From positions 1 through 64,000 of the forward strand of contig CAWDWP010000005.1 of the NCBI GenBank assembly GCA_963806045.1: DNA of 64,000 nt, read 5' to 3'. Source of the stretch: DATCHW01 sp963806045. Its GTDB lineage: Bacteria; Bacteroidota; Ignavibacteria; Tepidaquicellales; Tepidaquicellaceae. The position numbers were made by a program, and so were the translations under genes. Below the pieces are notes generated by a model. That model was not told the origin of the DNA, made no database searches, and saw nothing but the letters and a program-made list of their open reading frames with translations. Below, in pieces: positions 1 through 10,066 of the stretch (position 1 is the stretch's first letter; each line of letters starts with the position of its first letter).

Positions 1-1188
1 CGGAGAAGCGTCAGTAGTCGGACCGATTGAACTAAAAGATGCTTTTATTCCTGTTTCATCAACCGCTCCGACTGTTACTATACTATCTGCATCGGCAGGA
101 CCATTAAGTGTGTTGTGAACATCTTCACCATTATTTCCTGCAGAATTGCAAACGACTATTCCCTTATGTGAAGCAAATGCAGCAGCAAGTGTAACAGGCA
201 TCGTATGTCCGTTCATATCAGACCATGTCCAGCTTGTTTGGCCACCATCAAATCCAAGATATCCAAGTGAACTTGTTATTACATCCGCACCGAGACTATC
301 AACCCACTGAGCAGCAGCAGACCAGTTATCCATTTCAATATTTCTTTCAAAGGAATCAACCTCTGTCCTGCAGGCTATAAACATTGAACGAAATGCAGGT
401 CCTATCATTTGTCCGGGTTTATATCCTCCAACAAGAGATATTGTGGAGGTCCCGTGAGAAGCAGTGGTTCTGAATGCTCCGGGAAGGTGGAGTTGAAAAT
501 CATACTGATTTACCAGGTTCATTGGAAGAGTTGTAAATGCTTCGTGGGTTTGATTTCTAAAACCATTATCCAGACTCGCAATCATAACTCCCTGCCCGAA
601 TATTCCCTGATTGTGAACCAGATTGACATTAATCTGTGCTATTTGTGTTAATCCCGTGCCGTAATTTAAAGAATCCGTAAGTATGTTATCTTTTATAATA
701 TTTGAAGATGTAATTTTCGCCGGTGTCTTTTCAATATCTTTATTTTTCATTGTATAAGAATCAATAATTTCCATTTTTGTTACATAATTCAGATTAGCCA
801 TTTCTATAATCTTGTCTCTTGTTGCCTCAACACTCAGAGCATTGAACCATTTAAGCTGTTGCCTTACATTTAGGGCATACCGGGATATTTCATTTATATA
901 GTTTTCATACAATGGAATGTCTGTGAAATCAACTAACTGATTGTCGGGAAAAACTTTTTTCCTTCTGTCAAGAGACCTTTGAGTAACCAGACTCAGAGGA
1001 TTTTGTAGCTTCTGTTCAGCATCCGGTCCCTTATCTTTAAAATATATATATACTTTGAAAACGTTTTGATTAGTGTTGTCTATCAGATATGATAATTTTG
1101 GGCCAAATTTGTTATTCCCTGATTTGAAAGAGTTAAATAACAAGGGAATCAGAATTATTGCGCTTAAAATAAAAATAAATTTTTTCAT
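1..1188 (-). CDS. Subtilisin-like (S8) secreted protease, copy C, 3' end cut by window edge
   Basis: About 396 N-terminal residues are present; the reading frame runs off the left edge. It opens with a signal peptide (MKKFIFILSAIILIPLLF) followed by a propeptide-like region containing the motif SLVTQRSLDRR, shared with the two copies to the right. The catalytic Asp is visible in ASLDNGF and the catalytic His in ASHGTSTISLVGG; the catalytic Ser would lie beyond the edge. It is the most divergent of three tandem paralogues, and by eye it resembles them along the whole visible length. Family knowledge says this is a secreted endopeptidase; the substrate and the C-terminal sorting domain are not visible. 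Confidence 0.85.
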   Translation of the reverse strand, partial: MKKFIFILSAIILIPLLFNSFKSGNNKFGPKLSYLIDNTNQNVFKVYIYFKDKGPDAEQKLQNPLSLVTQRSLDRRKKVFPDNQLVDFTDIPLYENYINEISRYALNVRQQLKWFNALSVEATRDKIIEMANLNYVTKMEIIDSYTMKNKDIEKTPAKITSSNIIKDNILTDSLNYGTGLTQIAQINVNLVHNQGIFGQGVMIASLDNGFRNQTHEAFTTLPMNLVNQYDFQLHLPGAFRTTASHGTSTISLVGGYKPGQMIGPAFRSMFIACRTEVDSFERNIEMDNWSAAAQWVDSLGADVITSSLGYLGFDGGQTSWTWSDMNGHTMPVTLAAAFASHKGIVVCNSAGNNGEDVHNTLNGPADADSIVTVGAVDETGIKASFSSIGPTTDASP

Positions 1189-1263
1189 TATATATTTTTC
1201 TTTTTTTTACAAATATATAAACTCTTGTTTTAATAAACAATTTATCAGTTCATTAAGTTCGTT

Positions 1264-1498
1264 GTATTGTAGTACAGAAGTGTATAGTGTGTTTAGAGTG
1301 TATGGAGTGTATGGAGTCTGTAGAGTGAGTGGAGTCCGTGGAGTGTATAGAACGTGAAGAGAGTCGTGGTATTGTATATAAAGTGTGCCTGGAGTGCATA
1401 GATTCACTCTATACACTCTAAACACTTATAACTCTATAGACTTATAATTCTATACACTCTAAACACTCTATACACTCTAAACACTCTAAACTTACTTA
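1264..1498. repeat. Array of degenerate 9-bp repeats arranged as an inverted repeat
   Basis: The first half (about 1279-1350) is a run of 9-base units like GAGTGTATG (variants GAGTCTGTA, GAGTGAGTG). The second half (about 1385-1495) is a run of complementary units like ACACTCTAT and ACACTCTAA. The two halves can fold on each other into a long imperfect hairpin. The array starts at the stop codon of the upstream minus-strand protease, so it lies in that gene's 3' region. Short open frames inside it are triplet-periodic artefacts of the 9-mer. Nothing else is seen in this roughly 300-bp gap. Confidence 0.8.
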
Positions 1499-3922
1499 CC
1501 TTTTGAGTTATCATTATCCACTTTATTATTCTGTTTTACTTTCTTATGGCTCGGACTTGCATCGAGTGCCGGTTTTTGTACTACCAGGTTCCTGTTGTTC
1601 CAGCAGATTGACCTGTCAAGTGCATCTACTACTCCATCTCCGTTTAAATCCGTTGCATAATATCCGCTTAGATTCCTGTCATTCCAGCACGCTGACCTGT
1701 CGAGAGCGTCTACGCTCCCATCCTGATTTGCATCGCCGCTTATTATACACCACTTTGTTCCTACGAGAACCATATTACTGCCATACGCTTTTGTTGCCGC
1801 TGTTGTAAAGTCGTAATTTAAAGTGAAACTGCTGAATGTCTGAGGTGTTGCGCTCCAGGTTTCAATTCCATTATCAAATTTCAGAATGATATAATATGGT
1901 GTTCCATTCGCTGCTTTTGTGAATACCGGATTACATACTCCCGCTGTATTTAAAAGTAAAGTTTGGGAATCAACAATAGCATATGGTGTCGTTGAATTGA
2001 GCAATTCTACCAATACGTTCTTCGGCGCCATTGTTGTACCATTGTAATTTCCCGACAAGAATGCAGTAAGGGCAAGATTAAATACGGCGGGAGCAATAGT
2101 AAATGTAAATCTTGTCGTAGGAGGAGTGGTTCCAGGAGGATTAATACCTGAACCGCCTGCAGGCAATGATGCCATAATAGGTGTCGGTAATGCTATATCC
2201 TGTGCGGCAAAATAATATTCAATCTGCGTTCCTCCTGCACTTCCGGGGATCTGGAAAAAGAATGAATCATTTTGAGCATAATACGGAATAACTCCGGTAA
2301 ATGAAGTCCAGTTTCCGCTGATATATTTTCTGTAATACATTTCAGGCGCCTGGTTTGACCATAGCCTTATAATTCCGTTATCCGTAATTTTCGTCTTAAG
2401 ATTTATTACACCTGTATTAGGAGTATTTCCCTGTTGTGAATGTGTAATTACAGGTGGGACATTATCCATCTTTCTTGCGGAATCGACTGCGAGCTTTGTA
2501 TTTATAAGTCCCCAGCCAATTTGATTGTTTGGTGATGATGAATTATTAGCAAATTTTTTCATTATACCAATAATCTGCATTGGCGTCAAACTTTTATTTG
2601 CAGATAGTACTAAAGCGCAGGCACCGGCATTCATAGGACAAGCCCAGGATGTTCCTGAACCAAATGTGTTGTAACCCGTTTGGTCTGCGACCTGATTTCC
2701 CGAACCCATAGCCATAATATCCGGTTTAATCCTGGCTGGAATATCTGTTGTCGGTCCGACCGAACTATAACTTGCTTTCGTTCCATTTAAACTCGTTGCA
2801 CCTACAGTAAGAATACTATCTGCATCAGCAGGACCTCCGAGTGTATTATGTGACGCATTATCTCCATCATTACCTGCGGAATTGCTTACAAGAATTCCAT
2901 TATGAGCGGCAATTCGTGCCGCATTTGTAATAACAAGAGTATGACCATTCATATCCTGCCATGTATAACTTGTATATGGAGAATCGAAAACTAAATATCC
3001 AAGTGAACTCGTAATGATATCTGCACCCAGACTGTCAACCCACTGTGCAGCTGCAGCCCAATTGTCCATCTCAACCGGTGTTTCTGTAGGGTCAACTTCA
3101 GTTCTGCAAAGTATAAAACTTGATTTAAAAGCCGGACCAATCAATGAACCGGGTTTATAACCTCCGACAAGAGATAGAGTTGCCTGACCATGTGAATGAA
3201 CTGCAAGGTTTACTGTATCGCCAGTTTGGAAATCTTTTTTCCTTAAAATTTTCATCGGCAAAGTTGTAAAACATTCGTGGCTGAGATTAAGATAACCTGC
3301 ATCAAAATGAGCAATAATTATTCCCTGTCCAAAAATTCCCTGATTGTGAACAAGATTTACTTTTATCAAAGTATCCTGTCCCAGACTCGCTCCATAACTT
3401 AATGAATCTGCCAATATATTATCTCCGGGAGGATTAATTGCATTAACATTTTGAGAAACTAATTCCTGATCATCTTTTCTTTTAACATAAGTTTCAACAA
3501 CTTCAATATTTGTAACACAATCATATTCCTTTAGTGATATTTATCTGCTCTCGTGTTACTTCAACGCTCATTGCATTGAACCAGTTCAGAAGATGCCTTA
3601 CTTTTGTGACATTTTGTGAAACGGTATAAACATAATTCCCATATAACGGAACATCAGTGAAACTGACCAATTGTCCCTGAGGCAGAACTTTTGCTCTTCT
3701 GTCAAGCGACCTCTGAGATACAAGACTCAAAGGATTCGCAAGATATTGTGCAACATCAGGTCCTTTGTCGTTCAGATAAACGTATACTGTAAAATTACTT
3801 TTGTTTGTATTTTCCAGTTGATAAGAAAGTTTTTGACCTATCTTAGAGTCGACGGGTTTAAAAGAATTTAAAGCAAAAAAAACGATTATTAAGACTGAAA
3901 AGATTGAAATGTATTTTTTCAT
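1492..3922 (-). CDS. Subtilisin-like (S8) secreted protease, copy A, dockerin-like C-terminus, one frameshift
   Basis: Read through one single-base frameshift near 3538, the gene encodes about 810 residues. It has a signal peptide (MKKYISIFSVLIIVFFALN), a propeptide region, an S8 domain (Asp in AHFDAGY, His in SHGQATLSLVGG, Ser in GTSWACPMNAG) and a beta-rich region. The end carries two EF-hand-like dockerin type I repeats (GDANQDGSVDALDRSACW and DLNGDGVVDALDRSICW) and a Lys-rich tail. The neighbouring copy B reads gtgaatttatc where this copy has gtgatatttatc, which locates the inserted base. Without correction the frame splits at 3521-3922 and 1492-3414. From the start codon to about 2105 it is nearly identical to copy B, but the C-terminus is unrelated. 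No T9SS tail is present. The frameshift could be a sequencing error or a real mutation. Confidence 0.85.
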
Positions 3923-3949
3923 CTCATAATATTGTTTTATAAAGAAGAA

Positions 3950-3983
3950 AGGAGTGAATAGAGTTAATACTCTATACACTCCT
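3950..3983 (-). terminator. Terminator-like hairpin built from the 9-bp repeat unit
   Basis: Arms at 3950-3964 (AGGAGTGAATAGAGT) and 3969-3983 (ACTCTATACACTCCT) pair over 15 bp with one mismatch around a TAAT loop. The element sits about 17 bases past the stop codon of copy B and, in the minus direction, is followed by a pyrimidine-rich tract. The arm contains the GAGTGTATA unit seen in the long array at 1264-1498. Confidence 0.6.
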
Positions 3984-4000
3984 CTCCCTAAAAATTCAAA

Positions 4001-6124
4001 TTATTTATTTAAAATCATTTTCTTTACGTCAGTGAAATCTGATGCCTGGATTTTGTAGAAATAAATTCCGCTGGCTAGTTTACTGCCGTCGAAATTAATT
4101 TCATAATATCCGGCTTCAAGATTTCCATTTAAAATGCTTGCTATTTCCCTACCAAGAATATCATACACTGTGAGTTTTACAATTGAACTCTTCGGTAAAT
4201 CAAATTTAATTTTTGTTACAGGATTAAATGGATTCGGGAAATTATTATGCAATTTAAATTCCGATGGTAATGAGGATATATTATTCCCAACACCAGTAAT
4301 TGTAAATGTAAATCTAGTAGGGGGTGCAGTTGTTCCGGGAGGATTAATACCCGAACCGCCTGCAGGCAATGATGCCATATTAGGTGTCGGCAATGCGATA
4401 TCCTGAGCGGCAAAGTAATATTCAATCTGAGTTCCGCCTGCACTTCCCGGAATCTGGAAAAAGAATGAGTCTCTTTGTGCATAATATGCAGTTACAGCGG
4501 TAAAAGATGTCCAGTTTCCGCTGATATATTTTCTATAATACATTTCCGGCGCCTGATTTGACCAGGACCTTATAATACCATTGTCGGTAATTTTTGTTTT
4601 TAAATTGATAACACCTGTATTCGGAGTGTTGCCCTGTTGCGAATGTGTAATTACAGGAGGAACATTATCCATTTTTCTTGCGGAATCAACCGCAAGCTTA
4701 GCATTAATAAGTCCCCAGCCAATCGAATTATTAGGGCTTGATGAATTATTAGCAAATTTTTTCATTATACCAATAATCTGCATTGGCGTCAAACTTTTAT
4801 TTGCAGATAATACTAAAGCACAGACACCGGCATTCATCGGGCAAGCCCAGGATGTTCCCGAACCAAATGTGTTATATCCTGACTGGTCTGCAACCTGATT
4901 TCCGGAACCCATAGCCATTACGTCGGGTTTAATTCTAGCTGGAATATCTGTTGTCGGACCGACTGAACTATAACTTGCTTTCGTTCCATTTGAGCTCGTT
5001 GCCCCTACAGTAAGAATACTATCTGCATCGGCAGGACCTCCGAGTGTATTATGTGACGCATTATCTCCATCATTACCGGCAGAATTGCTCACAAGAATTC
5101 CATTATGTGCGGCAATTCTTGCGGCATTTGTTATGACAAGAGTATGACCATTCATATCCTGCCATGTATAACTTGTATATGGAGAATCAAAAACTAAATA
5201 TCCTAATGAACTTGTGATTATATCTGCACCCAGACTGTCAACCCATTGAGCAGCTGCAGCCCAATTGTCCATCTCAACCGGTGTTTCTGTTGGGTCAACT
5301 TCAGTTCTGCAAAGTATGAAACTTGATTTAAAGGCAGGACCAATCAATGAACCGGGTTTATAACCACCAACAAGAGAAAGAGTTGCCTGACCATGCGAAT
5401 GAACCGCGAGGTTAACTGTATCGCCTGTTTGGAAATCTTTTTTCCTTAAAATTTTCATCGGGAGGGTTGTAAAACATTCGTGGTTCAAATTAGTAAAACC
5501 GGCATCAAAATGAGCTATAATTATTCCCTGTCCAAAAATTCCCTGATTGTGAACAAGGTTTACTTTTATCAAAGTATCCTGTCTTAAACTCGCTCCATAA
5601 CTTAATGAATCTGCCAATATATTATCTCCGGGAGGATTAATGGCATTAACATTTTGTGAAACTAATTCCTGATCATCTTTTCTTTTAACATAAGTTTCAA
5701 CTACTTCAATATTTGTAACACAATCATATTCCTTTAGTGAATTTATCTGCTCTCGTGTTACTTCAACGCTCATTGCATTGAACCAGTTCAGAAGATGCCT
5801 TACTTTTGTGACATTTTGTGAAACGGTATTTACATAGTTCTCATATAGAGGAACATCAGTGAAACTGACCAATTGTCCCTGAGGCAGAACTTTTGCTCTT
5901 CTGTCAAGCGACCTCTGAGATACAAGACTCAAAGGATTCGCGAGATATTGTGCAACATCAGGTCCCTTGTCGTTCAGATAAACGTATACTGTAAAATTAC
6001 TTTTGTTTGTATTTTCCAGTTGATAAGAAAGCTTTTGACCTATCTTAGAGTCGACGGGTTTAAAAGAATTTAAAGCAAAAAAAACGATTATTAAGGCTGA
6101 AAGGATTGGAATGTATTTTTTCAT
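4001..6124 (-). CDS. Subtilisin-like (S8) secreted protease, copy B, T9SS type A sorting domain
   Basis: This 707-residue protein is intact. Residues 1-20 form a signal peptide. A propeptide-like region follows to about 170, then an S8 peptidase domain with Asp207 (AHFDAGF), His244 (SHGQATL), an oxyanion Asn in SAGNDG near 350 and Ser425 (GTSWACP). Residues about 490-605 are a beta-rich spacer. The last ~85 residues are a T9SS type A sorting domain (NNFPNPFNPVTKIKFDLPK, ending KKMILNK). It should be exported by Sec, cross the outer membrane through T9SS and stay on the surface or be released. It is followed by a hairpin at 3950-3983 and preceded by a strong palindrome at 6223-6256. It is nearly identical to copy A up to residue ~608. 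Confidence 0.93.
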   Translation of the reverse strand: MKKYIPILSALIIVFFALNSFKPVDSKIGQKLSYQLENTNKSNFTVYVYLNDKGPDVAQYLANPLSLVSQRSLDRRAKVLPQGQLVSFTDVPLYENYVNTVSQNVTKVRHLLNWFNAMSVEVTREQINSLKEYDCVTNIEVVETYVKRKDDQELVSQNVNAINPPGDNILADSLSYGASLRQDTLIKVNLVHNQGIFGQGIIIAHFDAGFTNLNHECFTTLPMKILRKKDFQTGDTVNLAVHSHGQATLSLVGGYKPGSLIGPAFKSSFILCRTEVDPTETPVEMDNWAAAAQWVDSLGADIITSSLGYLVFDSPYTSYTWQDMNGHTLVITNAARIAAHNGILVSNSAGNDGDNASHNTLGGPADADSILTVGATSSNGTKASYSSVGPTTDIPARIKPDVMAMGSGNQVADQSGYNTFGSGTSWACPMNAGVCALVLSANKSLTPMQIIGIMKKFANNSSSPNNSIGWGLINAKLAVDSARKMDNVPPVITHSQQGNTPNTGVINLKTKITDNGIIRSWSNQAPEMYYRKYISGNWTSFTAVTAYYAQRDSFFFQIPGSAGGTQIEYYFAAQDIALPTPNMASLPAGGSGINPPGTTAPPTRFTFTITGVGNNISSLPSEFKLHNNFPNPFNPVTKIKFDLPKSSIVKLTVYDILGREIASILNGNLEAGYYEINFDGSKLASGIYFYKIQASDFTDVKKMILNK

Positions 6125-6222
6125 GTCAATTATTTAGTTCAGCATTAAAAATAGCATGTATATTATATATATACAAAGCAAAAAAAAACATAAAAAAGTG
6201 GGAAAAAATTTGGGTTAGTTAA

Positions 6223-6256
6223 CTCATCCGATGACCAAAAGCAGTCATCGGATGAG
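6223..6256 (-). terminator. Perfect 13-bp hairpin between protease B and the BNR cargo gene
   Basis: CTCATCCGATGAC (6223-6235) and GTCATCGGATGAG (6244-6256) pair perfectly around an 8-base loop. It lies downstream of the minus-strand BNR cargo gene and about 100 bases before protease B starts. There is no clean U-run, only an A/T-rich stretch further on, so it may be a weak terminator or another structured RNA element. Confidence 0.5.
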
Positions 6257-6307
6257 CAATATTCTTATTTTATCAAAATTCCTCCACAAAGCACGGAGGA
6301 TTTCTGA

Positions 6308-6329
6308 TTAAGTGACGTATGTCACTTAA
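6308..6329 (-). repeat. Palindrome overlapping the stop codon of the BNR cargo gene
   Basis: TTAAGTGAC and GTCACTTAA pair around GTAT; the TGA stop of the minus-strand gene at 6322 lies inside one arm. A closely similar palindrome sits on the stop codon of a sorting-domain remnant at 63560-63585. A second small hairpin (CCTCC/GGAGG) lies just beyond it at about 6281-6299. Confidence 0.6.
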
Positions 6330-7546
6330 TCATCAACATTTTTTTTGTTGATATAAAATTACCGGCGAGCAATCTATAAAAATAAACTCCGCTTGGCAGA
6401 TTGCTGCCATCGAATTCCACTTCGTAAACTCCCGGTTGTAATTGTTCATTTACAAGTGTTGTAATTTCATGTCCGGTGATGTCAAATACTTTTATTGTAG
6501 TTAACAACCCCCTTTGTCCCACTTTGTTAAGGGGGATTTCAAAACGTATTTTTGTTTCAGGATTAAAGGGATTAGGATAATTCTGACTTAGCGAAAATTT
6601 AGATGGTATTTCTGAATTGATATTCTGAATTCCTATTATTTCTGATAATTGATCTGCGAAAAACAGAAGCAGGAAGAATTCCTGAGAATATGTAATTATT
6701 TGCAATTAGCAGACAAGTTACTATTGGTGTAGCATAAAACCCCTGATTCTTCTGAATCCAATTTTCTCCATTATTAGTGGATAGATATACTCCATCTCCT
6801 ATTCCTAAAAAAATGTTTTGTCCGTCATCAACGAGACATCGCGGATACAGACTTGTTAATCCATTATTAATAGCTGTCCAGTTTGCTCCTGAGTTACTCG
6901 AAAGGAACATCCCCTGTCCAAACACAGCTGCATACACTGAAGAATTGTGTATTAATAAAGAACTAATAATCTGATTTGAAAAACTATTTGCATTCCAGGA
7001 GTTTCCATAATCAGTTGACATATAAATTCCACCACCACCTGTACCTGCATAAATGGTCGTTCCGCTTATAGCCATTGATGAAATATAAGGTACCGATAAT
7101 CCGTTGTTTCGTATATTCCAGTTAGCACCATTATCAGAGGAAAAATACACACCTCCGCCACCGGTCCCTGCAAATAAATCTGTTCCGCTAACCAATATTG
7201 TTTGAACATTTAAGTTTGTTAAACCATTAATAACGGATATCCAGTTGTTACCATTATTAGTAGTTAGATAAATACCATTTCCATTAACACCTGCGAATAC
7301 ACCAATATTGTTTGAAGCAACCGTTGCAATCGGGTTAGTAAGATTAGTTAAAGACCAGTTGTTACCGTTATTAGTTGAAATATAAACTCCACTACTTGTT
7401 CCTGCAAAAATATTTGTTCCGAATGAAGTTAAGCGATTAACCTGAACACTATTTAATCCATTAGTTTGTGTCCATTGTGCATTCAAATGATTAGTAACAA
7501 AGAAAAAAGCTAAAAATAACAAGTGAAAATAGTAATGTTTTTTCAT
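6322..7546 (-). CDS. Secreted BNR/Asp-box beta-propeller protein with T9SS sorting domain, one frameshift
   Basis: A signal peptide (MKKHYYFHLLFLAFFFVTNHLNAQ) is followed by about six propeller blades, each with an Asp-box-like motif such as STNNGNNWS, SSDNGANWN, STDYGNSWN and SSNSGANWT. The T9SS type A sorting domain (SQNYPNPFNPETKIRFEIP, ending KKMLMIK) is in another frame. One extra base near 6649 separates them: the expected join is ...FRRS then LSEIIGIQN, matching the intact relative at 35254, which reads WRRPLSELI at the same place. As read, translation would stop about 9 residues after the frameshift signal context and lose the export signal. Binding partner unknown. Single-base error or real truncation cannot be told apart here. 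Confidence 0.82.
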
Positions 7547-7883
7547 AGTATTTTTTATTCAATTTTAATAAAAAATAAAAAAATCAATCCGCCAATTGAA
7601 ATATAAGTAAGATATATAAGCTAATTTAATTAGTTAAATAATAAATTTAAAGTAAAAATTTTAAATAATGAAATTATATATTGCGAAAAATTGGAGGATA
7701 AATTATTTAATAACTTATTTGATAGGACAAATGTCCTTATTTAATTTTAATCCCAATACATTAATTATAGTTGTTGTTTAAATCTACTTGAAAAGGGCGA
7801 AGATTGTATATCGAATATACAGTTTCAGGTAATTAATTAGCCTAAGTTTGAATTTAATCAAGTGACAAATCCGGAATAAATTT
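7547..7883. other. AT-rich intergenic region, no gene seen
   Basis: This 337-base stretch between the PiT transporter's stop codon and the start of the BNR cargo gene has no open frame of note, no strong hairpin and no recognisable repeat. It must hold the cargo gene's promoter, but I cannot point to one with confidence. Confidence 0.5.
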
Positions 7884-9365
7884 CTATCGGGATTCTTTTA
7901 CTTTAAAAGTATCGAAGATTATCTCGTAACGGGTTTTAAGTGATTTGTTATAATACTTATTATAGGGAGTATCATCGAGATATTTCCAGTCAGGAGCAGC
8001 CATTAGTTCATTTACAATCTGCCATTTATGTTTAAAATACCTTCCATGAAGCTTTTTTATATCAGATATTTCATCTTCAGTAAAATTATCAGAGCTTAAT
8101 TTTTGTTTTGCAAGGTTTGAATCAATTGAGAAATTCTGAATTTTTGCAATATTAAAAATGTCGTAAAGCATTTTTTCTTTATCAATTCCTATCTCATTAA
8201 GGCTTTTTCTGAATTCTAACTGAGAATCAAAGACTTTATCTTTGTACTTTACAAGCGAGTCCGTATATGCATTTGATTTTTTTAATTCTTCAATTACCGG
8301 AGAAGACAATTCATAACTTATGGGAACAAATACTTTAGCCTGAAAGACGTTCTGTACAAAGAATAACAATATAAAGCATGCAAGCGCGGATGCAATAGGA
8401 GTGATAACCCAGCCAATACCTACTTTTCCGAGAACTTTGAAATTTAAATTTTTGACGCCTTTCGCAAAACTGATTCCGATGATTGCCCCAACCATTGACT
8501 GTGTAATTGAAACAGGAACCAAAGGTAAAGCCGGTAAGCCGGCGGAATGCAGAAGGAATTCTATGTTTGTTGAAGAAAATATGAATAGCACAAGTGACGA
8601 GCCTAGCACCGATGCGAGAGCCGTGATTGGATTGAGCTTAAAAATTTCGCCGCCTACTGTTTCTATATTTCTTTTGGAATAAGTGAATATACCTACCGCC
8701 ATTGCAAAAGCACCAAGAAGAAATAACTGATTCAATGCCGGAACAGTAAAAAGATTAAGCACATTTACATCCTTAAACGGATTGGAATTTATAAAAACTC
8801 CTACAACTTTAGCAATGTTATTTGCTCCAAGACTATAAGAACCAAATATCAAAACAACTATTAAAGCAAATCGTGTATAATAATCAATTTCAAGAAGATG
8901 CAGATTAAGTTTATTTAAAATAATCCTGATTAACTTAAAAATCAAAAATGCAAAAACGCCCGAAATAGCAGGATTCACAATCCATGTAAGTATAATTCTT
9001 GTCAGAGAAGCGACATCAATCGGAGTAGCAGTGAATATACACCAGCCGATTATAGAACCAACTATAGACTGGGATACTGAAATTGGAAAACCATTTTTCA
9101 GGAATACAAATACAGTTAACCCTGAAGCAAGAGATACCGTGAAAGCTCCGGCAAGAGCATTAACATCTCCAAGTTCACTGATTGTCTGCGAAGTTCCTCC
9201 GCCTCCGATCACGGCTCCGATGATTATAAAAATGCTGGTAAGAATTGCTGCAAATTTAAATTTAAGCATTTTTGTTGTCACAGCAGTGCCGAAAATATTA
9301 GAAGCATCATTAGCTCCTAATGACCAGCCTACAAATAACCCGCTTGTTAAATAAAACCAGATCAA
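7884..9365 (-). CDS. pit: PiT-family inorganic phosphate transporter
   Basis: This 493-residue integral membrane protein carries both halves of the PiT signature: GANDASNIFGTAVTTKM near the N-terminus and GANNIAKVVG in the middle. About ten hydrophobic segments occupy residues 1-355. The last ~130 residues are charged and helical, a soluble C-terminal extension longer than in many bacterial PiT proteins. PiT proteins move metal-phosphate or phosphate by ion symport across the inner membrane. It is the last gene of a minus-strand operon: the DUF47 partner ends 12 bases upstream, and Ppx lies before that. This pairing with DUF47 is typical of low-affinity phosphate uptake. Confidence 0.93.
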   Translation of the reverse strand: MIWFYLTSGLFVGWSLGANDASNIFGTAVTTKMLKFKFAAILTSIFIIIGAVIGGGGTSQTISELGDVNALAGAFTVSLASGLTVFVFLKNGFPISVSQSIVGSIIGWCIFTATPIDVASLTRIILTWIVNPAISGVFAFLIFKLIRIILNKLNLHLLEIDYYTRFALIVVLIFGSYSLGANNIAKVVGVFINSNPFKDVNVLNLFTVPALNQLFLLGAFAMAVGIFTYSKRNIETVGGEIFKLNPITALASVLGSSLVLFIFSSTNIEFLLHSAGLPALPLVPVSITQSMVGAIIGISFAKGVKNLNFKVLGKVGIGWVITPIASALACFILLFFVQNVFQAKVFVPISYELSSPVIEELKKSNAYTDSLVKYKDKVFDSQLEFRKSLNEIGIDKEKMLYDIFNIAKIQNFSIDSNLAKQKLSSDNFTEDEISDIKKLHGRYFKHKWQIVNELMAAPDWKYLDDTPYNKYYNKSLKTRYEIIFDTFKVKESR

Positions 9366-9377
9366 TGATATACTATT

Positions 9378-10016
9378 TTATAATTCTCTTTTAATTGCTG
9401 CTATTGAAAGCCTGTCACAGACATCTTCCGCAGAGTCTGCAATGTTTTCTATATGGAATGCAAAATACCTAATATGAATTTTTTTGCTAAGTTCAAGATT
9501 TTCATTTCTGAACGCTGCACGCTTGATTTTATCCGCAATTTTATCGGATTCTTTTTCATAAAACATAACTTTCGCGATATTGTCCCTGACCTCATAAATG
9601 CTTTTAAAATATGCTCTTACAGCTTTTACAAGTGACTCGACGGAGGACATTGCCGCATCAGCCAGTTCTATAAAATACTGATGCAACTCAGGGATTATTT
9701 CCGGAATTTCCACATCGAATTGTGAAAGTGTTTCAGCAATATTGTTAAGAACTTTATCTGAATTCTCTATAATACCAAGAACGTCACCGCGCTGGTCGGG
9801 AATTAGAGTCTTATAATATAGTTCAGTTTCTATAGTTCTTCTTAAACTATCAGCATCGCTTTCTAATTTACTCGCTTGTTCCAGCTTCACCCTGAATTCT
9901 TCATTTTGGTTTGAAAGATAATATTTTATTGCCTCCTTGAAAATGAGAGCGCCTGACATTACAAGGTCGAGATATTCATCTATTTTAAGTTCAAGTTTCT
10001 TAGTTTTCTTTAACAT
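9378..10016 (-). CDS. DUF47/PhoU-like accessory protein of the phosphate transporter
   Basis: The 212-residue all-helical protein fits the DUF47 family (TIGR00153-type, PhoU-like fold), with evenly spaced acidic and basic helices and no membrane segment. Characteristic stretches include SKLESDADSLRRTIETELY and EKESDKIADKIKR. Members are encoded next to PiT transporters and are thought to modulate them; biochemical action is not settled. It lies 12 bases ahead of pit and about 50 bases after the broken ppx gene, all on the minus strand, which supports co-transcription. Confidence 0.9.
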   Translation of the reverse strand: MLKKTKKLELKIDEYLDLVMSGALIFKEAIKYYLSNQNEEFRVKLEQASKLESDADSLRRTIETELYYKTLIPDQRGDVLGIIENSDKVLNNIAETLSQFDVEIPEIIPELHQYFIELADAAMSSVESLVKAVRAYFKSIYEVRDNIAKVMFYEKESDKIADKIKRAAFRNENLELSKKIHIRYFAFHIENIADSAEDVCDRLSIAAIKREL

Positions 10017-10066
10017 TACACCTTTGTATTAAAGATTTATAATATACTAATTTAATAATATTTTAT

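Noticed and set aside
1073..1425. Open frames on both strands reading VYGVYG-like and TLYTP-like repeats
   Set aside because: They are produced by the 9-base repeat array (three codons per unit) and have no start signal or family resemblance.
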